Below the pieces are notes generated by a model. That model was not told the DNA's origin and did not search any database. It saw only the letters and a program-made list of their open reading frames with translations. 64,000 bases of DNA, from positions 310,001-374,000 of the forward strand of contig JAALGY010000019.1 in the NCBI GenBank assembly GCA_032358165.1, read 5' to 3'. The stretch's first letter is position 1; each line of letters begins with the position of its first letter. This document shows, one piece after another, positions 24,562 to 35,200 of this stretch. Both the position numbers and the translations under genes were made by a program. Source of the DNA: Diplosphaera chodatii (taxonomy: Eukaryota > Chlorophyta > Trebouxiophyceae > Prasiolales > Stichococcaceae).

Positions 24562-25388
24562 TCAACCGCTCTGCTCAAAGCTGACGATTGAGCCAACGAA
24601 CGTGATGGACAGCGCCACGATCATCACCACCGACAGCACAATCGGCAGCACCCTGTTATCATACGGCCCGTCCAGCTTGTTCCTGCAGGCGAGGGTCATT
24701 AGCGGTCGGACTCTACATTCGGGTGTACAACTCTCAGGCATCCAATGCTGAGTGTTGAGGGCTGAAGCTGCAAGACGACTGCCACTCTGACGACAAAAAT
24801 CATGCACGTTACACTGGTTGGGCTTCCGACTGCACAGTGATAGGGACTCACAGCAGCATCTCTCCGCGCAGCTTGAAGTGGATGGCGGAATACACCGCCA
24901 TGCCAATGGCTGCGGCCATCATGCACAGCGCCAGCAGTCGCACGAAGATGGCTCGATGGGTGTAGTCGCTGCCCCAGTGCTTGTGGCCATGCCCGGCCAC
25001 GCCTGTTGGAGAGCCGAGACCAGTCGTGAGCATGCAAAACGAAGCGTACTGCAGACGATGCAGCTGCATGTGCGGTAATGACACAGTGACAGGTGCAATG
25101 TGTGCGTGCACGAGAGCATGCGAAGAGGGAGGCTCACCGAGCAGAGCTGCTGAGATGCTGCCAATGGTGACAGACATGTTCATCCAATGCAAGAATGTCC
25201 GCTCATTGGCTGCGGCGTGCACCACACGAATTGGTTAACATCGTCAATTAACCACGGGAAGCTCCCTGCATGCTTGTCTAGCCAAGGCGTGTTGCATCTA
25301 ACATTGACGAGCTATCATGATGTCCTGCGGTGACCAGGATGCACACACCGAAGAATGCCTTAGCCTCAGTCCGCCTGAGGGTCGCCAT
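24562..25388 (-). CDS. VTC1: VTC1-type DUF202 membrane protein (polyphosphate/acidocalcisome)
   Basis: Four exons close exactly from ATG to TGA: 25349-25388, 25138-25209, 24852-25002, 24562-24682; 127 aa, the size of VTC1. The DUF202 signature is clear: TEAKAFFANERTFLHWMNMSV spans the first junction. Helix 1 follows (SVTIGSISAALLG), then a His/Gly-rich loop, helix 2 (IFVRLLALCMMAAAIGMAVYSAIHFKLR), then the conserved DGPYDNRVLP and helix 3 (VVMIVALSITFVG). VTC1 is the small membrane subunit of the complex that makes polyphosphate and passes it into acidocalcisomes or vacuoles; the algal homologue controls polyphosphate storage. The catalytic VTC4 partner is not in this window. Confidence 0.88.
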
Positions 25389-25734
25389 GCCTGCTACCAG
25401 AACGCTTCTGGATCCTGAGATACCAAGCAGGCCACCACAGGACCCTGTTGTCTGATTTTGATGCGATGGTAGCCTTTAGGTCCCGGCTGTCCCTGGTCGC
25501 ACCCGTGCAGGATGTCAGCCAGACCCGATTGTTCCTGTGCACCGCTGGACTTTATGCCGACTCACACCCTGAAAGTAGGTAACGAGAGTCTTTTACGATC
25601 GCAAGCAGTTTCTGCGGGGCTGGCGGGCTGCTGCTGCACATATTCCGTGCAGCCCAGGTGAGTCATGACGATCGGTTGGAGAGTCAAGTGACGATGAACA
25701 GGAAGGGCTGCCGAGTCCGACGTGACCAAACGTT

Positions 25735-25761
25735 AATTTGACCCCCACAGGGGGTCAAATT
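25735..25761. repeat. Palindrome: 12-bp arms, 3-nt loop
   Basis: AATTTGACCCCC, loop ACA, then its exact reverse complement. Half of the palindrome recurs at 26313-26323. Confidence 0.9.
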
Positions 25762-26349
25762 TGTAAGGATGGTTGCGCGTACCGAACAAAGCCCTAGAGG
25801 GTTGCCGAAGTGATGTCGAATCGGTGGCCTACCGATGGCAAGGAGTGTCAACCGGCTGACGGCCGCGCGGAATGAGCCTTTTACAGGTGTATGCAGATGC
25901 TACCGGGCCGTGGCGCACTGAGGTGTAGAACCAAGGCCGCGGGCCGTGTCGAATTTTGTCGTAAAGTCGCCCTTGGTTCCAAGTTATAAACTACACGCAG
26001 CTAACGCACTCGCCCAACTTTACGGTATGCGATCTGTTGCACTCTGTGGCCGACACGGACCAGAAGTGGACAGTGCACGTGGAACCATCGCTGCGTTGAA
26101 CTTCATACAGCCGTTCGCTGTTGCTGCTACGTCGTGACGTCGAGAACCACGGGAAGTCGGCGGTGCGGGCCCTGTTGGAGGTTCCGACCGATATCTGTGT
26201 AGCTTTAACCTAGCCGAACTTTGAGTCGGGTAGTTTTGGCTGATGTTGAACTTACTCTACTCTGTGCAATCAATCGGGTGATTGGTTTTCCCCACTCAAG
26301 GACAGCAAAGAAGGGGTCAAATTCGCGTTTCGCCTTGCGAACGCCCCTT

Positions 26350-26445
26350 GTTCACGTTCATGAAACTCACGAAAGGCATTTGTTTAGGGTTTAGGGTTTA
26401 GGAGTGCCTTTCCCTTCTCTCCTATCATATAAACTGAACGTGAAC
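26350..26445. repeat. Nested inverted repeat with interstitial telomeric repeats in the loop
   Basis: Outer arms are GTTCACGTTCA (26350-26360) and TGAACGTGAAC (26435-26445), exact. Inner arms are AAAGGCA (26372-26378) and TGCCTTT (26405-26411), exact. The inner loop contains 26383-26402, two TTTAGGG units plus TTTAGG, the telomere type of plants and many trebouxiophytes. Confidence 0.85.
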
Positions 26446-26695
26446 GTCAGGTCACGCCGGTGCTGCCGAGGCCCCAAGGGCATGCTAATTCGACCGACCA
26501 GATATTCTTCCGGCCACCTCAATTAAATGCACTTTCGTGAGCGTGCTAGTCCACAGGTTGTATACAATCCTGTTTTGACTGGAACTAGCGACAAATGAGT
26601 GTGACGGCTTTGCAGCGCGTGCTTCACGGTGCCAGGCACCGCCAATGGGGCTTTTCTGACCAAAAATATGCAACGTGCTGCTTGTAGCTGTGATG

Positions 26696-28396
26696 TCAAC
26701 CGGCCCCCTGGCCGGCGGCAGCCGCCCGCCGCGATGTGAGGCGGCTGCCGCTCAGCGCTGCCAGGCTCGACTGGCGAGCGATCTCGAACTGCATGGTAGC
26801 CAGAGATGCGTCAGGGTCGCAGAAAGCAAGCGTGCCACAGCACGGTTCAAAACAGCTGCTGGAGTGCAGGTGCGGCCTGTCAGTGTTATGGTATGTGCAG
26901 TATGCTGGTAGAGGGAGGTGCTCACCTGCCCCTCAAAGTCTCCAAGGCTGAAGAACGACACCTTGGAGCGGGGAGACCGGATGACCGTCACCCGCCGCTC
27001 GCCTGCACGCAGCAGCACCTGCCTGACTGTCCATCCCTGGCTCAAACACTGTGAATGAAATGGCGCCTGCTTGCCTTGTGCGCAAGCGCAGAGCTGCTGC
27101 CTAGGTACAGGTGTGGCTTTAAATGCAAGGCGATTGCATGCATGTGCACGTTCGAGTCCGCATGCACCTGTGGCTGCTATGTCGTCGCTGCCCGAGTACT
27201 TTGACGACCGCGCGATGAGGTGCACGATTGCTGGAGGCGCCTGCTGAAGGCTGCTGCTGCTGCCGCCGTCGCCGCCGCCGACATGTTCAGCGGCTGCACT
27301 GACGCCAATCTGCTGCATGCGCAGGTGCTGCCGCCAAGGCCGCAGGCCGGTGCGATCCACCATGCCGCCGTCCAAATAGGGCCCGCTGGCTTCCTGGCCT
27401 GCAACCAGACTCAGCCTGTAATCCACTGCTGGTGCTTGCTGCACCGCGAAACCCGTGCTTGGCCATGGTAGTAGGCGTTGCTGTTCATGATGTAGGCAGC
27501 AGAAGCTTGCCTGGGATAGCCACGGGAGTGAAGATGCAGGGGATGGCGGCTGATGCGGCCACTGCTGCTGGTAGCGGCCCGCTGCTGATGGTCTGGTGCC
27601 GACCGGCCTTGTCCACCACCCCAACCTGATGCCAGACACTAACTGCTACTGTGCACGTTTGCTGTGTGTCAACCACATCACACCGTACACCTTGGTTGAG
27701 GGAGCACTTCACGTCCGGGTCTAGGGGTGCAGCAGGCCCGGGGGGAAGAATTTAGCAAACTCAAATATTGACCGCAAAGGGGCGGTCCAGGTCCTCGAAG
27801 GTGGGCGGCAGCACCTCCGCCAGCCGCGCGACCACGCCCCGCAGGTCCATCGCGCCGCGCCACGGCCGGCAGCTGGGGCGCAGCAGCTGGATGGGCGGCA
27901 CCCGCGACAGCTCCGCCTGCCGACAGAGGCGAGGAGTCACCACTGGTCATCACACATGTGTGCACGTGAAGTGGCTTGCAGCCCATCAAGCCAGGGTTGC
28001 TTTCGAATATGTAACATGCTTCCGAAGAGGCTCATGATGAAGCAGGGCTGTATGGTTGATGTGTCTCAAAGAGAAGGGTTTAGCGCACCGCCACCTCCAG
28101 CGGCGAGTATCCGGCTGAGTACAGCGCCCCGGAGAGCGCGCCGCTGCTGGTGCCCATCACGCCGCGCACCTGATGCCATACAAGCAGCTTCTGGTTGAAG
28201 CCGGAACATGAATTGGCTCCACCAAACTGACGCGGTATGACTGTGTGGAGCAACACCTGCGTAATCTCGGCTGACATGTGCTAATCGGATGCCATGGCTC
28301 TTGCCTCGATGCCGGCGTCCTGGACTGCCTGCAGGAAGCCGGAGTGGTACGCGAACGCCAGGAAGCCGCTGGACAGCACCAGGTCGCAGGCGTCGT
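26696..28396 (-). CDS. Patatin-like phospholipase / lipid acyl hydrolase
   Basis: Exons: 28305-28396 (acceptor in phase; 5' exons not found), 28089-28169, 27773-27916, 27511-27625, 27168-27398, about 26927-27056, and a last exon ending near 26696. The patatin fold is explicit. The opening strand and anion-hole region is LVLSSGFLAFAYHSGFLQAV. The Ser elbow is GTSSGALSGAL (G-x-S-x-G, nucleophile Ser). Then come ISSGPLPAAVAASAAIPCIF and the catalytic Asp motif DGGMVDR. Two introns are GC-AG, with donors at complement 28304 (GCAAGA) and 27510 (GCAAGC). A Gly/Ser run (EHVGGGDGGSSSS) interrupts the domain after DGG. The joins of the last two exons and the exact C-terminus are unsettled; an alternative frame stops at 26752. 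The N-terminus, perhaps a transit peptide, is missing. Such enzymes release fatty acids from membrane lipids. Confidence 0.85.
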
Positions 28397-29244
28397 CTGG
28401 CAAGGAGGAATGAACATCACATGGACCCATGCGGTGGTGCAGTTGGGCGTACCGGAGGCATTCCCCATCGAGGTGTTGCCATGCTCAAACAGGTCCAAAG
28501 ACCGTGTTCCATCGCGTTGAGTGCGCAGCACAGGCTGCCAGACGCCACAGTCGCACCTGACTGCAGCCGATCCGCCAGAGCAGCAAAGATCGGCTGTACG
28601 CGCCACCGTTGTGCAGTGCATGCTTTGTTTTGGCGCCGCGAGACGCGTGGAGCCCATGGTGCTGATGCAGTGGGGCTGGGTGTGCGTAGTGGACGTGTAG
28701 CACCAGAGTAGGTCGTGCTGTGGGACCCGTCCATGTTGTTCAGGATGCCGTGATCGTGTGCACATGGACAGCCCAGGTGCAGCAAGCAAATACAACCCTA
28801 ACTGTGCCGACGGCGCGTCAGAGCGGTCTCACTTGCACCTTATTGCGCATCAGACCGATGCGGTCAGATCATGCATTCGCAAGTGTGCCTTGGCACCTCT
28901 CACTGGCAGCCATCAGTTCAGCACGATGACTCATGGCGCGCTGGCAGCAGCCTGGCTGGGAACACTTGCAATACCCATGCGTGCATGCTTCCCCCTAGCT
29001 AAAAGGCTGCGCGTGGATCCTTGAGGCCGATACTAACAGCAGGCACAACGGCCTCAAGTGGTTTGCAAAACACATTGGCAGCACTACACGATGTCTGTGG
29101 GAGGAGTGCATAAACAATCCCACCGAAACTGCTCGGCAAACATACTCAGTGCCGTGTTCTTCCAATGAGACGGCCCCAAGGGGCGCGCTGGTGGCGCCAC
29201 TGCGGCCTCTGCTACAGCACCCCAAAGGGGACAACCACAAGGCC
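28397..29244. other. Unassigned: 5' part of the patatin gene and 3' region of the chromatin gene
   Basis: First patatin exon(s) should lie here or be very short. Several minus-strand frames exist but none joins convincingly. The stretch 28930-29244 is probably the 3' UTR of the gene ending at 29245. Confidence 0.35.
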
Positions 29245-32200
29245 CTATGTGCGCTTTTTCTTTGCGATCGGCGGCAGCACAGGCCCCAGGTGGGCTCGGC
29301 CGTCTGGTTCAGGGTGTGAATATGGCTGCGGCTGCCGGCCGCTGCCAGCGCCATTCTGCACGACGACACGGGTGCTGTCCTGTGGAAGGCCACCGCCATA
29401 CCCGGGCTGCTGCTGTGGCGACGGCAGCCCCGGCATCTGCCACTGCTGCTGCGGCGGCAGCCGCGGCTGCATCGACTGCTGCTGCAGCTGCTGCGGCGGC
29501 GTGTGCCGCTGGGCCGGCAGCGGCCAGAACGCCGGCTGCTGCGCGTACTGGGGCGGCGGACGCAGCTGCGGCACCTGGAAGCGGTGCGGCGACTGCGGCT
29601 GACGCTGCGGGAGCGTCGGGCCGCCTGGTCCGATGCTGGGCACCGCCGCCTGCGCACAGATTTATGTAATGAAATGATTTTTTAAAGGAGAACACAAGAA
29701 AACGAATATGCAGATATTGTTGTTGAACACTACAACGTGTGTATAGGAACTTGAAAACTTCATTCATTGTACAACCAGGGGTTGCGATGTGATGGACGCA
29801 TGCATGTTTGACAGGCAGGCAGCGCACTTGGCACAGGCAGGACATGCCAGCGGTGCAACTGCGAATGGCCTTGTTGTCAGATGAAAGGCGTAGCGCACCT
29901 GGAAAGGGCCTCCTGACAGGCTGGGCAGTGTCTGCGCGAAGCCCGGCGCGTTGGCACTGGGCGCCTTGGCCGCTGCCGCCAGCTGCTGTTGCAGACTGCC
30001 CAGGCTGCAGTAGGACCAGGTAATCACATTGGGACACGTTCTGCGGGTCGAGCCTCAGATCGTGCAGCACACTCGACACCCTCCCGGAGGGAACTGCTCA
30101 AGCAGATGCGCAGCAGTCATATATAACAGGGCAGGTCACAAGGTGGTGTGCCCGGCGACTCCGTGCAACCCACCTGCTGTTGGCGGGTCCGGGGCGCGCA
30201 TACAGCGGCTTGGACGGCGACCCGAGCGCAGGCCCAGAGGACTGCAGCGGGGGCTGCAGCGGCGGCGGCAGGCTGCCGTACTGCTGCAGGACGACAGGCG
30301 ACTCGTCAAGGGAGAGGGGTACATGAGCTTCGAGTGAGGCATGCAAGGCGCCTGCGCCCCGCCAAGGTGCCAGACACTGCAGCGTGTCCAGCTGGTGGCC
30401 TACCAGCAACCCATGACGCGGGCAGTGCTGGGGTGCAAGCGGCATCGGGTGCACGCGGGGGGCACCTGCTGCGGCTGGTGGAGGGCGGGGAACTGGGTGG
30501 CGCGCTGCTGCGCCAGGGTGGCCTGCAGGCTGGGCCCCGGAGGCGGGTGCAGCGGCGCGGTGCCGTGCGCCTTGCGCCGCAGGCACGACCGGGGCGCGGA
30601 GATGGTGCCGCACTTGCCCTTGCGCTGCACCACGCACACAGCGCAGCGGCCTGCGCGGCGGCGGAGAAGCCACACGATCGTCCCACAGCCAAGCTGGTGC
30701 AGCTTGCTATCAGAGGGGACATGCTCTGTCCAGCATGCACCGCACAGCGGATGCAACAGATCGTTGTTTACCCAACGAGCCACCTGCACCACCTCGTATC
30801 TGCCAATTTCTTCATGAACCTTTTGAATTGGTGAATCACAACCTGTGGAGGCCCACACTGAGAGAGGCCAAGGCCTTTCGGCTTGCACAAAGCATGTATC
30901 TGGCCACCCACCCGGCCGCCAGCGGCACTGCCCCACGGTGCCGCCCAGCTGGATGTCGCCACCCTCGCCGGGGGCCGGGCCGTCCTCTGGCGCGCCGCCG
31001 CCGCCGCCGTCGCTGCTGCCGTCGCGCGCCCGCGGGTCGTCGGGCTCGGGCTGGGTGATGACGGGCGGCGGCCTGGGCGCCGGGGAGGCGCGGGGCTGCG
31101 GCGATCGGAAGGCCGCCCCCAGGTCGCTGCTCCCCCGGTCGTCCACCACTGGGGCATCCAGAAAAGAGAATTCTGAATTTAGGGTTTTGCATGTCATCCA
31201 AATCTGAATTCTGATTGGTCCACGGATTACTAGTTGATATGACCAGCTGGCAGGGCACGGCCGATGCAGCCAGACCGCTGCACGCACTGAGCCTGCTGTA
31301 GCAACGGAAGGCGCCAGCAGCAAGACTGCAGACACAGTCCGTCAGTTCGTCAGTCAGTCAGTTGAGTGGGCAGAACCAAGCGGGCTGAAGTTGCAGAGGT
31401 CGCACCCCTGGCCATGGGGCTGGCAGACGGCGTGGCCTGCTGCTGCTGGCGGGCCTGCTGGTGATGCTGCTGGGGCTGCTGGTGCTGGTGCTGGGGCTGG
31501 GGCTGGGGCGCCGGCTGCTGCGCGTGCTGGTGGTGGTGCGGCGGCTGGGGCGGCGGCGCCGCGGGGGTCAGCGGCGGCGGCAGCTGCTGCTGCTGCAGCT
31601 CCGGGTGCGGGATGTAGCCGGACGCGCTCTTGCCGCGGTGCTGCGGGCACATCACCCTGTACGGCGCGCCCTGCGATGACACATCGGAGTGTTCAGCACG
31701 ACACACGGGACGCTTCAATGCTGCGGACCGCTGTATACTTGATGGCTCGCTGTGCGGCAGACAGCATAGCTGACTTGTTACTGCACGCTGCTTCGAGCCC
31801 TCCCCCTGCCATCCAGCTGGCGGCGCAGCAGCACCAGCACAGCGGGCCGGTCGACCGTGGCAGAGGCAGCGCCGAGAAGGTCATTGACGGAGCAGCTCAC
31901 CAGCAGCTCGCAGCCGCTGTCCCGGGCGCAGGACAGGTGGAAGGAGGAGCGGCAGAAGCGGTTAAGGCAGCCCAGCGTCGCGCCCTTCAGCCCACACTCC
32001 CGGCACTTTATCTTGCGCCCCCGCCGCACCGCCTCCGGCACCATCTGCAGGCAGAGGCGGGTCAGAGGCCGTTGCAAGTCATGTTACCCTATTGCGACAG
32101 TCGGCCAAACAGCAGCTGAAGTGACGAGGCCGATGGCAATTTGCAGCTCTGCAGGAGGGACAGGGCAGAAGCCCCTGCCACAGGCTGAAGTTCACGTCTG

Positions 32201-35200
32201 TGTCCGAGCCATTCAGCAGCGACTGGCAGACGCACAAAAGCACGCTCAAGCTGACCTGCAGGCCGTCGTCCGTCTCGTACACCTCCGGCGACCAGCGCGC
32301 GCACTGCTCGTGGATCCAGGCGTTGGTGATCGCGCTGACGCGCACCAGCAGCCAGGGGCCCAGTCCGCCGCCCTCCGCGCGGGCGCCGAACTCGTCGCTG
32401 AGCGTCTCGGCTGGGCCCGACGTGCCGCGGTCACACAGCGTGCACCTGAGCAGCAAGGCGGACACCAGGATCGATCCCCCAGGCCAAACCGCTGCAAGCG
32501 TGCACACGGGACTTCCAAGTGCGCAGCCCTGCCCCTGCTGCCAATGGTCCACTGCCGCAGCCCATCGCAGTAGCCACATGAGCAACAATTGGTTCTGCCG
32601 GCGCTGAGGACAGCAAGTGGGGCAGGCGCACTTGGCGCCGGGCGGCGCGCCGTCCTGCGCCATGCGCATGTACTCCCGGTCGGAGGCGGCCCGCCGCTCG
32701 GCGTTGACCTCCTCCTTGGTGCCCAGGGTCGCCGCCGCCGCGCTGGCCGCCCGCCGCAGCCCGGCCGTCGTCTGGGGGCACTCACATCGCACATCAACTG
32801 GCATGCAGAATCAGTTTGGTGCTGTTTCAGTGACGCGGTGAGTGTGACCTGCCCTTCAACCTGCAAACATATGGTCAGGTGCACGGTGGTAGCTCGGGAG
32901 GCACAAATGGGAGAACACAGGGCTGCCGGGTGGTGTGCTGTGGGCGCACCGCGGCTGCGGCGGCGGCTGCGTGCACCGCGTCGGGGTGCGTGGGGTGCGG
33001 CACCGCGATCACCGGCGGCAGCTGCGAGGGGCTGGCCGACGTCAGCGGCGGCACCGGCGGCGCGGACGACGGCAGCTTCTGCAGCCACATGGCTCTGGCG
33101 GGGTTCGCATCAAGGACGTGAAGAGCTGCACAAAGCCTCCCATGCAGTGGCTCTTCCCAGAACGAAAGCCCACAGCAGACGCCTGGCAGCTCCTGACACC
33201 GGGCATGTGCCACAGGTGGGTTGCGCACCGGGGGCCGGCCCAGGCGCTTGGGCGGCTTCTCGGGGGGCGAGGCCTCGGCGGGGCGCTTGGTGCGGCCCGT
33301 GGGCGCGAGCTCGCCGCGGAAGGTGCGGCCGCCCACCGCCAGCGTCGCCTCCAGCACCCCGTAGTGCGTGAGGCGCCAGCTGACGACGCGCGGCGCCTCC
33401 TCCCGCTCCTCGCTCCTGCAGGGTTTAGGAATTCCAGGGTTTCGCAGGTCCAGCACCGCGAGCCGGTGCAGCGCATCTGTGGCGCGCCCTCACGACGCAG
33501 CGCCAGCAGCAAGACCCCTAGCAACCATCAGGCAAGCGATGTCTGCGAGGCTGAAGGTGGCGGGTTTGCAACTCACTTTACAGGTGCCCAGTGCGCGACT
33601 ACATCACTGTCTGCACGCCTTGGCTTGGCGGCCCTGCAGCGCAGCATCCCCAGCTTGACTGCTCGCCTGCGATGCGCTGCCAGCATGGTACAGCTTGCCT
33701 TGTCCACCACAATGACATGCAGTAGCAATGCTGCCAGCTCACCAGCCGCGGCTGCCGCTCTCTGTCAGACGTGACTGCGCGTCGTCCAAGCCACCGCCCA
33801 TGTACGCATTCGCAGGCATGCTGCCACCTAGGCTGCTCTCCGCTGCAAACCAGTGGACTGGCACTTACCCTCATGCAAGCACTTCAGCCCCTGCTGCACT
33901 TGCAGATCGCCCAGGAGGCAGGGGAATGTGCAGATGGCATCGACATGCATCTGCACGCTGAGCTGTGCAGTGTGCAGACCCAGCACCTGCTCTCAAGACT
34001 ACCTATCGCAAGGCAGGCTGCCAGCTCACATTCGTTGGTGAGCGTCACACGGTTCTGCGCGGCAAGCGCCGGGTCCACGGTGTTGTTCAGCCAGTGGGGC
34101 CGCCGCTTGACGCGGGCACCGCGCTCCAGGGGCGCCTCCAAATCCCGGTCCCGAGGGCCCCGTGCAATCACATCCTACACATGATGCCACAGCTCCATCT
34201 ACATCCCAAGCGGATCTTCAGGCGCTCGCTCTGGACCATGTGAAGCAACCGACAAAGCCCGATGCAGGTTTGTGCACCGCAGAAGCATGACATGCCACCA
34301 TGGATTGGTGCAGCAGCGTGTGCAAGCTCCTAGGGCGTCGGCCTGTTTGAGCATAAGTTGAGTGATGCAGGTGCTAATCCCGGTCACTGGCTCGCCTGGA
34401 TCGCATCTGGTGGCAGCGCCTCTGCCACGGCGCGCTCCTTGCCAGCTGCTGACAGTAGCGCGTCCTCCAACGAGGGCCCCGGCTCCCCTGCAGCAATGCC
34501 ACATGCAGACGCTCGTCTCTGACGGCCAGCAGACAGCATGCAGACCCTTCATTGGCGTTTGACTTTCGTCATGTCTTCGTGCAGCCGTCCAGACACACAA
34601 GCGCATGCCCAGATCCGGAACCCGCCTTCGCGCGGGTCGGTGCAGGTGCCGGCGGGCTTGGCCTGCTGCAGGGTGGGCACCACGGCCTGGTGCTCCGGCC
34701 CCTCCCGTAGCTCCACCACGTCCTCCTCGCTCTCGTCCTCCTCCTGTATGGTAATGGGGCCAGATTCAGGGTCTGAATGCCAGCCTATGGACCTGTCCAA
34801 TGTCAGTCACCGCTGCACAGGCCGCATAGCAGGCCACATATGTGCTGCACGTGCTACAATATTACAACAGGCACACTCTTGACCATACTTCAAGCATGTG
34901 GAGGATGGGTCAACCAAGTGGAGCAGACGGCACCTGGTGGTGGACCTGCGCGGAGGACGCCTCCAGCCAGCGCTTCGAAGGCGCCCGCACCCGGGGGGTG
35001 CTGGAGCCGCCAGCCAGCTCGTCCCCCCGGTCGTCGCCCGCGCCCAGGTCGCTGCCGCTGCCGGCGGCGCGGTTGGCCGCGGCTGTCAGCGACACATGGC
35101 GCCGCAGCCCGGAGCTGGTGCGCGCGTGTGGCATCGGTCGCCCCTGCCCTGGCACAAACTTGCCTGCAGATGCGCACGGCACGGCAGATGACGATCCCAG

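Larger units (their letters stand above)
25389..26695. other. 1.3-kb gene-free block with palindromes and telomeric motif
   Basis: No coding exon is visible on either strand. It holds a 27-bp palindrome (25735-25761), a second copy of its GGGGTCAAATT half (26313-26323), and a nested inverted repeat carrying telomeric units (26350-26445). The texture differs from neighbouring introns: few CAG/GCTG runs and more ACG/CGT words. It could be an insertion, a non-coding RNA gene or a repeat remnant. Confidence 0.5.

Noticed and set aside
29165..29669. Plus-strand open frames rich in Cys/Gly and Ala opposite the last exon of the chromatin gene
   Set aside because: They are the reverse shadow of CAG/CCG-rich Gln/Pro codons on the minus strand.
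30560..30650. CXXC zinc finger in the chromatin gene
   Set aside because: Only a short Cys cluster is seen; the eight-cysteine CXXC pattern is not complete.
31391..32119. 240-aa plus-strand open frame over the extended-PHD exons
   Set aside because: The minus strand encodes the PHD cysteines and histidine with proper splice sites; the plus frame is low-complexity Ala/Gly.
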